Counted from the first letter of the stretch, positions 25,488 to 36,890 are shown. The stretch is 64,000 bases of DNA from Petrolisthes cinctipes (GCA_033782935.1 JAWQEG010000065.1:1451001-1515000); one strand, 5' to 3'. Numbers and translations are program-made. Notes: a model not told the origin generated them from the letters alone.

Positions 25488-26109
25488 TATAAGGCCACTC
25501 TCACGATTTCTAACCAATGTCTTTGCAAGTGAAAACAAATATGGCTGCCATTGGGCATTGAATTCAAAACATAGGTCAGCTGATCTATGAGCCCCACAGT
25601 GCGACCTGGTGGCACATTTTTTAACTTCAAGCCAAATTTAACCAATCAGTTTTTCACACAATTCTATCATCTCCTTATTGACCAATCATAGACCTACAAC
25701 ACGTGACTACGTCACTGAAATTTCAGTCTCTCCATTTATCTTGCCAGTATAACATTACTGTCTGTCTGTGGAGGAGGTATATCCTTGGCTCACCTGGTTA
25801 ACTCACCTGGCTGTTTGGTTTTACGAAAATTTACTGGAGAAACACAGAAATTATACAAAAAAACACTTGTGCCTCTTATTGAAAAATAAATTAGTCCATG
25901 ATCAGTTATAATAACTGGTTTAAAGTGCTTTGAATATAAGGTCATCCAGTCCACCTACCACCAATACAACTTGCCAGAATACAACACTACCACCTACTCT
26001 TCAACTCCACAAGAACCAGAACCTTCCACATAATTTGCTTCCAATTAAGGTAAATTTGTGTATGAAACAAGGGGTCTGATTTGGTCTTCCTAATTCTATA
26101 ACAAATTGA

Positions 26110-26350
26110 TGTTCTGGTTAAGACCGAAGGATGCCAAGGTTAGGTCCCGAAGGATGCCATGATTTGGTCTCGAAGAATGCCAAGGTTAGGTCCTGAAGGA
26201 TACCAAGGTTAGGAACCGAAGTATGCCATGGTTAGGTTCCGAAGTATGCCATGGTTAGGTTCCGAAGTATGCCATGGTTAGGTCCCGAAGTATGCCATGG
26301 TTAGGTTCCGAAGGATGACAGGGTTAGGTTCCGAAGGATGCCCCCTTCTA
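26110..26350. repeat. 23-bp minisatellite inside transposon copy A
   Basis: About ten units of GAAGGATGCCAAGGTTAGG plus TCCC with substitutions, followed by a few GGTTAGGTTAGG-like bases. Confidence 0.9.
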
Positions 26351-26499
26351 GGTTAGGTTAGGTCAGGTCAGGTAAGGTCTTTTTAATTCTGTAATATCTC
26401 GATGCTATGGTTAAGACCGAAGGATGTCCGATCCAGGTTGGGTCAGAAAAAAGTTGGCTGGGGTTTTTAATATTTCAATATTTATGCTCGTTGAAAACT

Positions 26500-26625
26500 A
26501 GAAAACCCGAGCCAAGTTTGGCAAAACTTGGCTCGGGTTTTCCAATTTTCCAGATTTATGCTTGTTGAAAATTGGAAAACCCGAGCCAACTTTTGCCGAA
26601 ACTTAGCTCGGGTTTTCCACTTTTT
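26500..26625. repeat. Nested inverted repeats around CCCGAGCCAA
   Basis: AAACCCGAGCCAAGTTT and its complement AAACTTGGCTCGGGTTTT alternate here, able to form several hairpins. The same set is present in copy B near 49225-49385. Confidence 0.8.
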
Positions 26626-26932
26626 GACATTTATGGCATGTCATGAGTGCAATCTAGAAAGGCAAATATACTATATTATGAGTTTTCCCCCCACCCAAAA
26701 CCCCCGATTTCCCAGGCTCTCCCCCAAGATTGTTGCTTCCAAAACGAAGCATTTCCTAAAGAAACGAAGGTCAACATCACTCAAATCACACCTAAACCTT
26801 CTAGGAATTATATATTTTTCCTATGAAATCCTGTTGTGGCAATTTGTAAAAATTTACCCATATGTTTTATCTATGATGACAGACGGGTGTTTTAATACAT
26901 TCAATATTAATTAAAAAAAAATATATATAGTG

Positions 26933-27045
<113 letters not shown>

Positions 27046-27055
27046 CTTTCCACAG

Positions 27056-27151
27056 AGTACAGTCATCATTATTATACACAGCTGCTCTAAATGGTTTTTG
27101 TTTATTGATGTGTGTACTGACTCCAAACACTCTTTATACTATGGCACAAAG
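27056..27151 (+). pseudogene. IFRD1/IFRD2-like exon C
   Basis: Acceptor TTTCCACAG, donor AAG/GTATGT. One frame encodes VQSSLLYTAALNGFCLLMCV followed by LTPNTLYTMAQR. This resembles the IFRD segment with the pattern ...ISSLLAWTLLLTICP... before a charged helix. The phase does not join exon B directly, so either an intermediate piece is missing or the reading is off by one. The final 15-20 bp including the donor are repeated twice more downstream among TTA and AGT microsatellites. Confidence 0.5.
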
Positions 27152-27159
27152 GTATGTAA

Positions 27160-27194
<35 letters not shown>

Positions 27195-27238
27195 TCATTA
27201 TTATTATTATTATTATTTATACTATGGCTCAAAGGTAT

Positions 27239-27287
<49 letters not shown>

Positions 27288-27300
27288 GGCTCCAAGGTAT
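27133..27300 (+). repeat. Triplicated splice-donor segment of exon C in microsatellites
   Basis: TTTATACTATGGCACAAAG then GTATGT (27133), TTTATACTATGGCTCAAAG then GTATGT (about 27218), and TTATTATGGCTCCAAGGTAT (about 27280). The intervals are (AGT)n, (TTA)n and (ATT)n. Confidence 0.8.
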
Positions 27301-27404
27301 CAAAGGTACAGTAGCCCAAGAAAGTTCGCCGACTAAAAATTAACGTACCGGCAACCTTTATACCTGTCATTCTCGTCCCAAGCCTTTATCATCTCCATAC
27401 CCAT

Positions 27405-28563
27405 TGTCACGAGTCAGACATAATACTCGTGACGTAATTTGAATTACAGAGAGTTGGAAGATTCCATACTGGGAGTGTTCTGGAATATTCCATTCATGAG
27501 ACAAAGGAGACAGGAGTGGGTTGATGGGTGCAGCTAGTCTTAATCTGCAGGTACCGGATTAGTAGCCAAAATTAGAAAAGGGTCAGGAAGGCCGGGTTCC
27601 AACTGAATTTGCCACATTCAGTCATATAGGTGTTCGTACATTAAGTACATAATGTATTAATAATTATGCTACCTGGGTAACTTATGGTATTGTAAATGAT
27701 CGTGAAGTGGAGGGGAATTATCGGGAATTATTAGCACGCCATAGGTAAATTGCAATTGCAGGTATAACTCAGGAATAAGTGGGTACAATGTAAATCGTAG
27801 CCAGTTAGGAAAAACGAACACAGATAGGAGGAGGAGTCAGTAGAAATTTTGAAATTTCAGCTTCCAGTCAAGAGGAAGAATTGGGGCCAGTTGCAAGACA
27901 CACTTGAAGGAAGGAACACACTCGTATCGTCAGCTGCCCTTGCCTAGTGATCACGTAGACGCCGAATTCGTTGTATATTACACGATTTCACGAGGCTTTA
28001 CAGTTGTATACTGACTAGTTGCATTGACGCTGGTTCAGTAACTGAATTAGGTGAGGGGGAAGCTGGATCTTTGAAGAAAATTACGAGTGTGTTGTGAGAC
28101 TCTAAAGTGTGAGACATTAGAAAATATTCCAACTCGCGTAACAATTGATAGAATTACTACAGTGTTAACGTAACCTAGACTATCGTCACGTATACGAACG
28201 AGAGGTAACGAGAGCGAGTAGCTAGTTAGCGTTGCGTGAGCGTGAGTTGTGTGTGTGTGTGTGTGTGAAATTTGATTTATTCATGTTGGCATACTGGAGT
28301 TGAATAAATATAGAAAATTTGCAATTGGTTGTTTAAATGCACCAGTAGATTTGTTATCTATATAAATACATATATATCGGGAAGAACCCTTAACATAAAA
28401 ATTTATTATGTGCGTGGTGATTGAGGCCTAAACGGGGAATTAATCCCCGACTTTTTGTTCTTCGCTGCAGCCAACCAACGAGATCATAAATTAACAGGGC
28501 AAGGTAAGTTGTAATTGTCATATTATAAAATACATTATCTATCATTCTCACATCACCGTCACA
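27405..28563 (+). repeat. 5' LTR of gag-only element
   Basis: 1159 bp, TG...CA ends, with a (GT)n tract near 28250 and AATAAA near 28305. The first 30 bp form a hairpin: GTCACGAGT pairs with ACTCGTGAC. Confidence 0.95.
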
Positions 28564-28566
28564 TAT

Positions 28567-28586
28567 TTGGCGCCCGAACGTAGGGA
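28567..28586 (+). promoter_or_regulatory. Primer-binding site
   Basis: TGGCGCCCGAACGTAGGGAC begins four bases after the LTR. It starts with TGG and closely matches the site used by tRNA-Lys-primed elements. Confidence 0.8.
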
Positions 28587-28693
28587 CCTGAGCGTTGTAT
28601 TAACTCCAGTCACACACGCGCACACTTTCACGAGTAGATAGTCATAACTGTCCAGAAATTAAGGCAACCGAAACAATAGGAAATAAATTAAAA

Positions 28694-29680
28694 ATGTCTA
28701 CCGTACAAGAATTATTGGGAGAGGCTCAACTATTGGGAATTGAAGGTAAGGCCGAACTTCAAGTATACGTGAAAACCCGCCAAGAGGAAGAAAGACTTGA
28801 AAGGGCGGCCATAAGAGAAAATGAAAGGGAACAGAGAGAGCAAGAACAATTGAAATGGGAACATGAAAAGGAAGTATTGGAACTGCAAGTACGTGCGAGT
28901 GAAAGTCAAAGTGCGAGTGGAAGTAGTGTCGCAAGCTCAACCACCGTGACCCCAAGGTTACAACTGTCAAAATACGTAGAGGGAGACGATATCGAGCCGT
29001 TTATTGAGCGATTTGAAATGGTTGCAGACACTTATAGATTAGATGATGATATAAAGAAGCTCGAGTTTATTAATTTATTCGATGGAAAAGCACTTAGTAT
29101 TCTCCACCGACTCGACAGTACCGCCAGAGACTATGAGAACATGAAAAAGGCTTTATTACAGGCGTACGGGTTGACGGTCGATGACGCTAGGAATCAGTTC
29201 TGGCGTGCATCCTTACAGGATAAGGAGACTGTTGCACAGTTTAGTGCACGTCTGACCAGTTACCTGGATCAGTGGTTGGAGAAGGCCGAAACACCTAAGA
29301 CGTTGGAGGGGGTAAAAGACTTGTTGCTGCGCACACAGCTGGAGAAGTCTTGCCCTCCAGAATTGTCGGCTCAGCTGAAAACCAACAAGGTGAAAACGTT
29401 GCAAACGATGGTGGATATGTCCGACGCCATTTTACCGCGTATGGTTACCATACGCGGATTCAGTATAATAAGAAAATTAATCAGTCGAATAAGCCTTCTC
29501 AGAACTCTGCTGTTTCATATAACCAGTCGAGTAAAAATCAGTCACAGCAGCAGAGTCAAATTGTTCGTCCGCAACCTAACCCTCATTTTAATCATACACA
29601 GAATTATTATTGCAGTATTTTGTGTAACCTTATCCAAAAAACAGATTCTAGCGGTTTACTCTGATCCAAGGCTCGGATAA
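28694..29680 (+). CDS. Gag-like protein of the LTR element (frameshifted near the end)
   Basis: The first ATG after the primer-binding site opens a 328-codon frame. Residues 1-75 are a charged, coiled-coil-like region rich in Glu and Arg (QEEERLERAAIRENEREQRE). Residues about 90-250 resemble a retroelement capsid: LSKYVEGDDIEPFIERFEMV, then KALLQAYGLTVDDARNQFW and LLRTQLEKSCPPELSAQL, a SCAN/Gag-type helical pattern. After about residue 250 the frame turns to nonsense. A neighbouring frame (to 29664) gives a Gln/Ser/Asn-rich tail, NQSSKNQSQQQSQIVRPQPN, more like a real Gag linker, so a one-base shift near 29440-29460 is likely. No zinc knuckle is clear. Translation would start at 28694. Confidence 0.8.
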   Translation: MSTVQELLGEAQLLGIEGKAELQVYVKTRQEEERLERAAIRENEREQREQEQLKWEHEKEVLELQVRASESQSASGSSVASSTTVTPRLQLSKYVEGDDIEPFIERFEMVADTYRLDDDIKKLEFINLFDGKALSILHRLDSTARDYENMKKALLQAYGLTVDDARNQFWRASLQDKETVAQFSARLTSYLDQWLEKAETPKTLEGVKDLLLRTQLEKSCPPELSAQLKTNKVKTLQTMVDMSDAILPRMVTIRGFSIIRKLISRISLLRTLLFHITSRVKISHSSRVKLFVRNLTLILIIHRIIIAVFCVTLSKKQILAVYSDPRLG

Positions 29681-30054
29681 TTCACTAATATATATATTGC
29701 CTTCCAGAGATATTGTTGCATTTCCTACATATTATGTAACAAATACACAATGCATTACATACACCACACTTATATATTGCTTAAATGTGTACAAATTGTA
29801 CTGAGCAGAAATTACCAGGTACATTCATTCTTGTCTCGGAGTTTCTTCCTAAGATTGAAAAGCTAAAGTAACTGTTGGGAGTTTTCCACTCATTGGCAAA
29901 AATAAACACGTAACTGGTGATAGTAATTGACACATACAAGAATAAGTGAAGTGTGGATGAATTGTTATTGTAAAGTTATACATGCAAGGGCGTCGTTACC
30001 ACTTCACGAATCTATTAAACATTGCATAGAGCAATGTCTCTTTGTGTGGGCGAA

Positions 30055-31212
30055 TGTCACGAGTCAGACATAATACTCGTGACGTAATTTGAATTACAGA
30101 GAGTTGGAAGATTCCATACTGGGAGTGTTCTGGAATATTCCATTCATGAGACAAAGGAGACAGGAGTGGGTTGATGGGTGCAGCTAGTCTTAATCTGCAG
30201 GTACCGGATTAGTAGCCAAAATTAGAAAAGGGTCAGGAAGGCCGGGTTCCAACTGAATTTGCCACATTCAGTCATATAGGTGTTCGTACATTAAGTACAT
30301 AATGTATTAATAATTATGCTACCTGGGTAACTTATGGTATTGTAAATGATCGTGAAGTGGAGGGGAATTATCGGGAATTATTAGCACGCCATAGGTAAAT
30401 TGCAATTGCAGGTATAACTCAGGAATAAGTGGGTACAATGTAAATCGTAGCCAGTTAGGAAAAACGAACACAGATAGGAGGAGGAGTCAGTAGAAATTTT
30501 GAAATTTCAGCTTCCAGTCAAGAGGAAGAATTGGGCCAGTTGCAAGACACACTTGAAGGAAGGAACACACTCGTATCGTCAGCTGCCCTTGCCTAGTGAT
30601 CACGTAGATGCCGAATTCGTTGTATATTACACGATTTCACAAGGCTTTACAGTTGTATACTGACTAGTTGCATTGACGCTGGTTCAGTAACTGAATTAGG
30701 TGAGGGGGAAGCTGGATCTTTGAAGAAAATTACGAGTGTGTTGTGAGACTCTAAAGTGTGAGACATTAGAAAATATTCCAACTCGCGTAACAATTGATAG
30801 AATTACTACAGTGTTAACGTAACCTAGACTATCGTCACGTATACGAACGAGAGGTAACGAGAGCGAGTAGCTAGTTAGCGTTGCGTGAGCGTGAGTTGTG
30901 TGTGTGTGTGTGTGTGAAATTTGATTTATTCATGTTGGCATACTGGAGTTGAATAAATATAGAAAATTTGCAATTGGTTGTTTAAATGCACCAGTAGATT
31001 TGTTATCTATATAAATACATATATATCGGGAAGAACCCTTAACATAAAAATTTATTATGTGCGTGGTGATTGAGGCCTAAACGGGGAATTAATCCCCGAC
31101 TTTTTGTTCTTCGCTGCAGCCAACCAACGAGATCATAAATTAACAGGGCAAGGTAAGTTGTAATTGTCATATTATAAAATACATTATCTATCATTCTCAC
31201 ATCACCGTCACA
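30055..31212 (+). repeat. 3' LTR of gag-only element
   Basis: 1158 bp, almost identical to the 5' LTR. No classical polypurine tract directly precedes it; the bases before are GTGTGGGCGAA. Confidence 0.95.
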
Positions 31213-31339
31213 CCCATGATCTGTCAGCGTTGTCAAGGTTTCTTTCCTTTCGTCTCAGGTGTGAACTCAGAGTTTAGACACGTGAGTTTCGACGAAGGGT
31301 TATATATATTTATTATATAATTGTGTGAACATTATGAAA

Positions 31340-31687
31340 AACAATGGAAATGAAAGGCAAATGAGAGAAAGACATTGCATACTATATTTTGATAGTTTAT
31401 TCCCTAGCACAAGAAACACCTCATTGACCTCACACACACACACACACACAACACTTAACCTGGGTTTCCAATAGGCCGTCATGACGGTGCTATACGCTAG
31501 CTGGTAGGGTTGGTTAGTATGGCTGTGTGGGTGGGGGTGAGACCAAAAGGTGATGGATGGATGGTGCGATGGGGGTCTGGAGGATGTGTGTGTTTTTTAT
31601 TATGGATATTAATACAATGAAAATTAAAGGCGAATGAGAGAAAGACATTGTATTATATTTTAATACTTTATTCCCTTGGACAAGAAA

Positions 31688-31719
<32 letters not shown>

Positions 31720-31870
31720 CTCTTAAGCCGGGTTCCCAATAGGCCGTCATGACGGTGCATGGCTAGCTGGGAGGGTTGGTTAGTATGGCTGTGTGGGTGG
31801 GGGTGAGACCAAGGTGATGGATGGATGGTGCGGTGGGGGTCTGATGGATGTGTGTGTGTGTGTGTGTACA
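31340..31870. repeat. Tandem duplication of about 270 bp with CA/GT tracts
   Basis: Segments starting near GAGAGAAAGACATTG (31360 and 31634) run through (CA)n, the palindrome GGCCGTCATGACGG (31474 and 31742), GCTAGCTGG and GGTTGGTTAGTATGGCTGTG to a GATGGATGGATGG tract. The copies differ at scattered bases. No coding sequence is supported. Confidence 0.8.
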
Positions 31871-32277
31871 GAAAGAGAGAGAGAGAGAGAGAGGTGGAGG
31901 TATGATTGGTTGTGAAAAATGTCAAAATGGATAGCAAAGAAGGATGATGAAGGAAGAGGTCAAAATGAGGATAAGGAGGAGTGAAATAAGAGTGAAATAA
32001 GAGAGGGAAGGAAGTAGGGAGGGAGGACTGAAAGAGGGAAAGTAGGATCATAGCAGGAAGGGGAAAGAAGCTGAAAGGAATTATGGAGGGAGAAGGGAGC
32101 TAGAGAAAGGAAGAATGATCGATGCTTGCTGAAAAAGGAAGAGTGAAGGAAGGCAATGTGTTTATATACATAGTGATATCTGTCTTTGTGTTTATAAACA
32201 TAACATAACATAACTCTGTTTATATATATAACATAACTTTACTCTCTCTGTTTATGTACATACTGATCTCTCTCTTC
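31871..32277. other. Purine-rich intronic stretch
   Basis: (GA)n, then AAGGAGG-rich sequence, then a TATATACATA/ATAACATAAC block. No coding frame is supported. Confidence 0.5.
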
Positions 32278-32455
32278 GTTCGTGATGTGTTCAACTTGGA
32301 TCCACCTCCTGACCCTCCGGACCCCACTCACTCTCTCTGTTTATATACATAGTAATATCTCTCTTTCTCTGTCTGTGTCTGTACTAACTCATCACTTGTC
32401 ACCCTCTACAGGTTCGTGATGTGTTCAACTTGGGTCCACCTCCTGATCCTCGGGA
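32278..32455 (+). repeat. Duplicated acceptor end of the last IFRD-like exon
   Basis: TTCGTGATGTGTTCAACTTG with TCCACCTCCTGA occurs at about 32278 and 32411, each preceded by TCTCTCTGTTTATATACATA-type sequence. Only the second copy leads into the longer exon. Confidence 0.8.
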
Positions 32456-32586
32456 GTACAGTCCTGCCCTCAGCCGCAGTCAAAAGAAAATAAAAGTTGA
32501 AGGAGTCAACAGTTTCCAAGGCTCGTCAAAAAAAACGGAAAAAGAACAGAGATAACAAAGCAACAGATAAAACTTACCAAGATTAA
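32412..32586 (+). pseudogene. IFRD1/IFRD2-like terminal exon
   Basis: After acceptor CTCTACAG the frame reads VRDVFNLGPPPDPREYSPAL and SRSQKKIK. It then needs a one-base shift in AAAATAAAAG to continue LKESTVSKARQKKRKKNRDN and the end KATDKTYQD before TAA. This mirrors the IFRD C-terminus, which has FELGPP followed by a basic SAAFKARTKARSK segment. Without the shift the frame ends at TAA after ...TEKEQR. Exons between the family's middle helices and this one are not found in 27152-32411 once the LTR element is removed, so the locus looks like a broken or internally deleted copy. Confidence 0.55.
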
Positions 32587-32699
32587 AAGAATATAATTAT
32601 GTTGTGTTGATTTGTACATGTAAAAGAACAGAGACAACAGAGCAACAGAGAAAACTTATCAAAATTAAATTATGGACAGAATATGTGATGTTATGAAAT

Positions 32700-33120
32700 A
32701 ATTATATATATGTAAGGGAAATGTATGATGTTATGTAATTATGTGTATGTGTGTAATGTTATGTAATGATTGTGTGTGTATATATGTGTAAGGGATATGT
32801 ATGATGTTATGTAATGATGTGTATATGTGTAATGTTATGTAATGATGAGTATGTGTATATATGTGTAAGGGATATGTATGATGTTATGTAATGATGTGTA
32901 TGTGTGTAATGTTATGTAATGATGTGTATGTGTATATATGTGTAAGGGATATGTATGATGTTATGTAATGATGTGTATGTGTGTAATGTTATGTAATGAT
33001 GTGTATGTGTATATATGTGTAAGGGATATGTATCATGTTGTGTAATGATGTGTAAGGGATATGTAATGATGTGTATGTGTGTAAGGGATATGTATGATGT
33101 TATTCAATGATGTATGTATG
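32700..33120. repeat. 76-bp minisatellite (GTAAGGGATATGTATGATGTT)
   Basis: About five units starting near 32710, 32788, 32866, 32942 and 33018, of the form GTGTAAGGGATATGTATGAT followed by GTTATGTAATGATGTGTATG. Nothing coding is seen. Confidence 0.85.
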
Positions 33121-33178
33121 TGTGTGTGTCATGAAAGAGGTGATTAGATGTAGAATATATAATGTAAATGTTTGATAA

Positions 33179-33182
<4 letters not shown>

Positions 33183-33215
<33 letters not shown>
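33183..33215. repeat. (GT)n microsatellite
   Basis: About 30 bp of GT, next to the Gypsy 3' LTR. Confidence 0.9.
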
Positions 33216-33218
<3 letters not shown>

Positions 33219-33223
33219 GAGAG

Positions 33224-33777
33224 TGTACCAGTTCTGAAGGCTTGAACTCTGGGCAGAACCTGGTAACTTACTTGTGTGGAATTCTTGGAGTTGTAGCTGT
33301 AGTAGTTGTGGTTGTTGTTGTTTTAGGTAACGTGGAAGACGGGGTGCTTTCTTAAGTTTGCTTAGGTGATTGACTTCACAAGTTTCTTAAGGCCTAATTT
33401 ATTAATATGTGTACTTATCTATACAGGGTATTATCGTGATGTGCCTTGCCTTATATGGTATTATGTCTCTCTCTATGGAGACAGTTTATAGCCCTTAGGG
33501 AGTCAGTGTGGTATCCTAACTCCTAGTGTACCTCCTCTGCTTATATACATTTCAAACTCAATAGTTTACAGAATGGCTAGAGTGTGACTGTGTTGCCTGT
33601 GAATGGTCAGTTTGATTCTGTACCTACTTCTCTCTTCTCGTGTGAAAGGGAAAGTGGGCCAGGCCTTTCCTATCTCTCTCTCTCTCTCTCTCCTTTACTC
33701 TCTTTCCTTTACTCTCTTTCCTACCTCTCCTTCGAAGGGGAGGTAGGAAGGGTTAATAATGTCTTTGTATGACCTGA

Positions 33778-33811
<34 letters not shown>

Positions 33812-34092
33812 CTAACCGACCAGATGGCCTGTTTCTGATTTGTAAACAGATTGTGAGGTAGTGACCCTTTTTCTAAATGGTTTTATGGTGTGTATGTATG
33901 TGGAATCTGAATCTGTCTGTCAGGTCCCGAAAGGCGAGTCACTGCACGTGTTTGTGTGTGTGTATAGAATGGTGTGTGTGGAGAGAGAAGGAAGGAAGGA
34001 CAGCTGTGCTGGAGTGTCTAATATCTGTCTGGCTATTATTGACTTTGCCATCTGATCTGTTGTTCCTTCTAGTCTTTGCTTTTGTCCGTACA
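33224..34092 (-). repeat. 3' LTR of the Gypsy-type element
   Basis: 869 bp, containing TCTCTCTC and (GT)n tracts. Nearly identical to 41486-42348. Small open frames inside it are not genes. Confidence 0.95.
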
Positions 34093-36890
34093 TCGCTCGA
34101 ACCACGCTACCCTCGCCTGGCCTCCAGGCGTTTTGCTTTATGCTTTATTTAATAGAAGGCCAGTTCACAATGTTGGTAGGGTACATAATACTAAGACATT
34201 AACAATGAATACATGTATAGTAACATAAAAATAGACATTAAGACATTGGCACACCATATACTTAAAATTAACATTACCGGTAATACATGAATATAATAAC
34301 ATGAACATGAATACATTGTTACATAAAATTTCATCTTAATATTAATGTGTTTAGCTAGGTGCATGTTATTGTGTGTATATAATCTAACCTATGCTAAAAA
34401 TTCACACATTAATGAGGGGGGAGCCGTGTTGCTATGTTGTGGCTGTGAAATGACAGTCTTGTTCTTTTCAACACAAGATAATTCAGTATACTTCGATAGT
34501 TCGTTCTTATACAATACAAAAATAGTATTTTAGACTGTCTTATACAATACATAAATTTTTTATAGTACATGCCAGAAAGATAAGACATGGGATAATAAAC
34601 ATTGGTACCAAGTTTTATTTTGATCCCTATATGGAGGAATCAAATGATATAATAAGGATGATTGAATCCTATTCTCATTGAGTAACATAATAGTTTCATT
34701 TTGTCTGATACAACTGATAATGAATTAGGAGATGTTAAACAATTCAACTTTAAATGAAATATGTTGAAAAGGTGGAAGAGATTGTGCTATGTTTTCTAGC
34801 AAATTATGTTTACTAGGCAAGATACGATTCCCTTGGATCGTATTGCCTATGAGTCTGCTTCTTTATAGTTGCTTTGAACCATACCATGTGTAGGGTGATT
34901 AGGGCAAATTAATGTTAATTGTGTATTAGCAGGTAGGTATAGATAGTGGAAATTAAAATTGATGATGAAAGAGAGTTTGATTAGTAATAGATATGAATGT
35001 ACATGCATATAGTGCTTGATTAGTAGTACTTATGCTTCTAAGCAAGTGGAGATTTTGCATCCTTTGGAGACTTAAATGCAACTCAAATGCAAAGAAATAT
35101 GCAAGACAAACATATATGAAGATATGCAACATGGCACTTGAAGTGTTGTGTGTCACTGATGACATCATCACTAAGTATAATACTTATTGGATGAAAATTG
35201 AATATTAAATGATTACTTCCATTTTCATAGGGAATTGTAGAAGTGCGTAGTTTGTGAATAACATTTTACCTTTTATGGGAATAATAATGAGTATATGATT
35301 TTGTATTAAAATACTACGCATGACTGGATAATAATATTTCATGAAAGATAATAAGGAAGATGAGATTTCATCATTGATTGTACCATTGCATCTCGTAGCT
35401 ATTGGAGTGGTAATAATATTGTGAGTTGATCTTATCTTACCCGCAGTAAATATTCTCTTAATAAGTGGTTGTAATTCCTCTCTAAGTTCCTCACCTGCTA
35501 TCATTTTTCTGCAAACTCACAGAAATAATTAGAAGCCTAAAAATATGATGTGATTATTTCATATATGTAGTTCTTTTCATTCGTTGGCTCATATAAACTA
35601 TCTAAATCGTATTTAATTTCTGTGCAATGATTTACACTCTAATACAGTATATACCTGTTACTCTATCTTACCTTGATTTGCAAAGGCTTGTCCTGCAACC
35701 TTTTATTTATGGTATAATGCTTGTATACCACTATATCTCTAAGCAGTACCAAATAGTGCTCATGAAATTTCACTTAAAAATGATCTAAATCACGCTCTGG
35801 TCTGTGATGATGGCTCTAAGCCATTATATTTTTTTTGTATAATAAGCGAGCAAGATTACCTGAGTCGCTGAATCCATTCCTAGGGCGCCCAATAGTGAAA
35901 GGACACTATAGAATATAATGCACTTACATAGGCAACTTCAGTTGTGTGATACCTGTCAACCAAAACTAGTGTATCATTAAGTCTCTTATCTGTAATTACT
36001 GCTCAATGGCAGAAAATTTTGGTAATAATTCATATATCCAGTAAGGAGTAAGAAATAGTGATCATATCGTTCATCACCACTATTTTATTTATTTTCCTTT
36101 TCTTTTCAACTGTTTGATAAAATTGTAAACGAGAGCTCTCGGATTGTAAGACGTCATCTTTATCTGTTTTATGCACTTCGTCGGAGCCTGTAGCCGCCGC
36201 GAGTATAGACATGAAAACCGTTATATAGGTTGATTTGGGCCACATTTGTAAGAAGAAATATTATTTTTCATTGGAAACCGATCGGAGTTTGTGTTTGTAA
36301 GTGTTTATTTTATTATCATCAATAGTAGGGATAATATTACGAGGAAGAGGACATTGTTGCTGTTGCAGAGATATGATTGGTTTTATTTTGGATGTTAGGT
36401 TTTTGCGCGCATTTTACCAATTTCTTTATTCTGTTTACATAAACAACATCATCCGCCTGGTAAAATTATTCATTATTATAAGGTTATGCCTACTAAAGAC
36501 ATGACTGTGTGAAGTTCGATCGGGTACCCATTATGTCGGCGATTACGCATTTTTTTTTTTTTTTTTTTCTCTCTAGCAAGCCTATAATTTGTTTTGTTAT
36601 GACGGCGATCACGCATTTTCCCTGCAAGCCGATAAATTGCTTTGTTCTGTCGGCGATCACGCATTTTCCTTGCAAGCCGATAAATTGCTTTGTTATGTCC
36701 TGATGAAATTGTGGAAATGCAACTCACTGTCGTTCAGCATAGTTGTCCATGTTGTAGCATGGCTTCTTCGTGGCAATTGTTATATCATATAAAAGACGTA
36801 TCCATACGCCATATAGTATTTCATGTGGAGTTTTTCCTTTTATTTCCGTATTTTGTAGTGTATATTGACCGTCATATCGATGCAGTCTTC
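34093..36890 (-). other. Gypsy interior between integrase and 3' LTR
   Basis: This is 2.8 kb with no recognised enzyme. On the minus strand a frame at 36245-36030 begins MWPKSTYITVFMSILAAATG, which looks like a signal peptide, in the position where some Gypsy elements carry an envelope-like third gene. The rest is broken (frames at 35504-35205 and 35171-34953 match nothing I know). A 62-bp tandem repeat lies at 36530-36700. Confidence 0.4.
36530..36700. repeat. 62-bp tandem repeat within the Gypsy interior
   Basis: Three units of the form GGCGATCACGCATTTTCC, GCAAGCCGATAAATTGCTTT, GTTATGTC, the first diverged and interrupted by a T22-type run. Confidence 0.85.

Larger units (their letters stand above)
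25059..26858. mobile_element. Non-autonomous DNA transposon with 8-bp target duplication, copy A
   Basis: Terminal inverted repeats share TTTTTACAAGTTGCCACAAC, starting GG at 25059 and ending CC at 26858, so the element is exactly 1800 bp. The direct repeat CATATGTT flanks it (25051-25058 and 26859-26866). Inside are a 158-bp direct repeat, a 23-bp minisatellite and several inverted repeats around CCGAGCCAA, but no transposase. An 8-bp duplication fits hAT, P or Merlin elements, and the GG...CC ends recall Merlin; the superfamily is not decided. It lies in an intron of the IFRD-like gene. A second, inverted copy is at 48961-50790. The open frame at 26528-26914 is uninformative. Confidence 0.9.
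27405..31212 (+). mobile_element. Gag-only LTR retrotransposon, young
   Basis: Two LTRs (27405-28563 and 30055-31212) begin TGTCACGAG and end CCGTCACA. They flank a 1491-bp interior, and the 5-bp target duplication CCCAT is exact on both sides (27400-27404 and 31213-31217). The LTRs differ only by two or three substitutions, a one-base indel and repeat length, so insertion is recent. The interior holds a primer-binding site and a gag-like frame but no protease, RT or integrase. It is therefore non-autonomous and would need enzymes from a related element, probably Ty3/Gypsy-like. It lies within the IFRD-like locus. Confidence 0.95.

Noticed and set aside
26340..26380. Arthropod telomere repeat TTAGG
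   Set aside because: Only two or three adjacent units, explained by the GGTTAGG minisatellite inside the transposon.
26528..26914. 128-codon frame inside transposon copy A, with a 129-codon counterpart in copy B
   Set aside because: It consists of the CCGAGCCAA inverted repeats and the terminal repeat; no domain, and the copies break it differently.
33584..34152. Small open frames in the Gypsy LTR, repeated at 41846-42396
   Set aside because: Identical pairs because the LTR is duplicated; sequence is microsatellite-rich and without domains.
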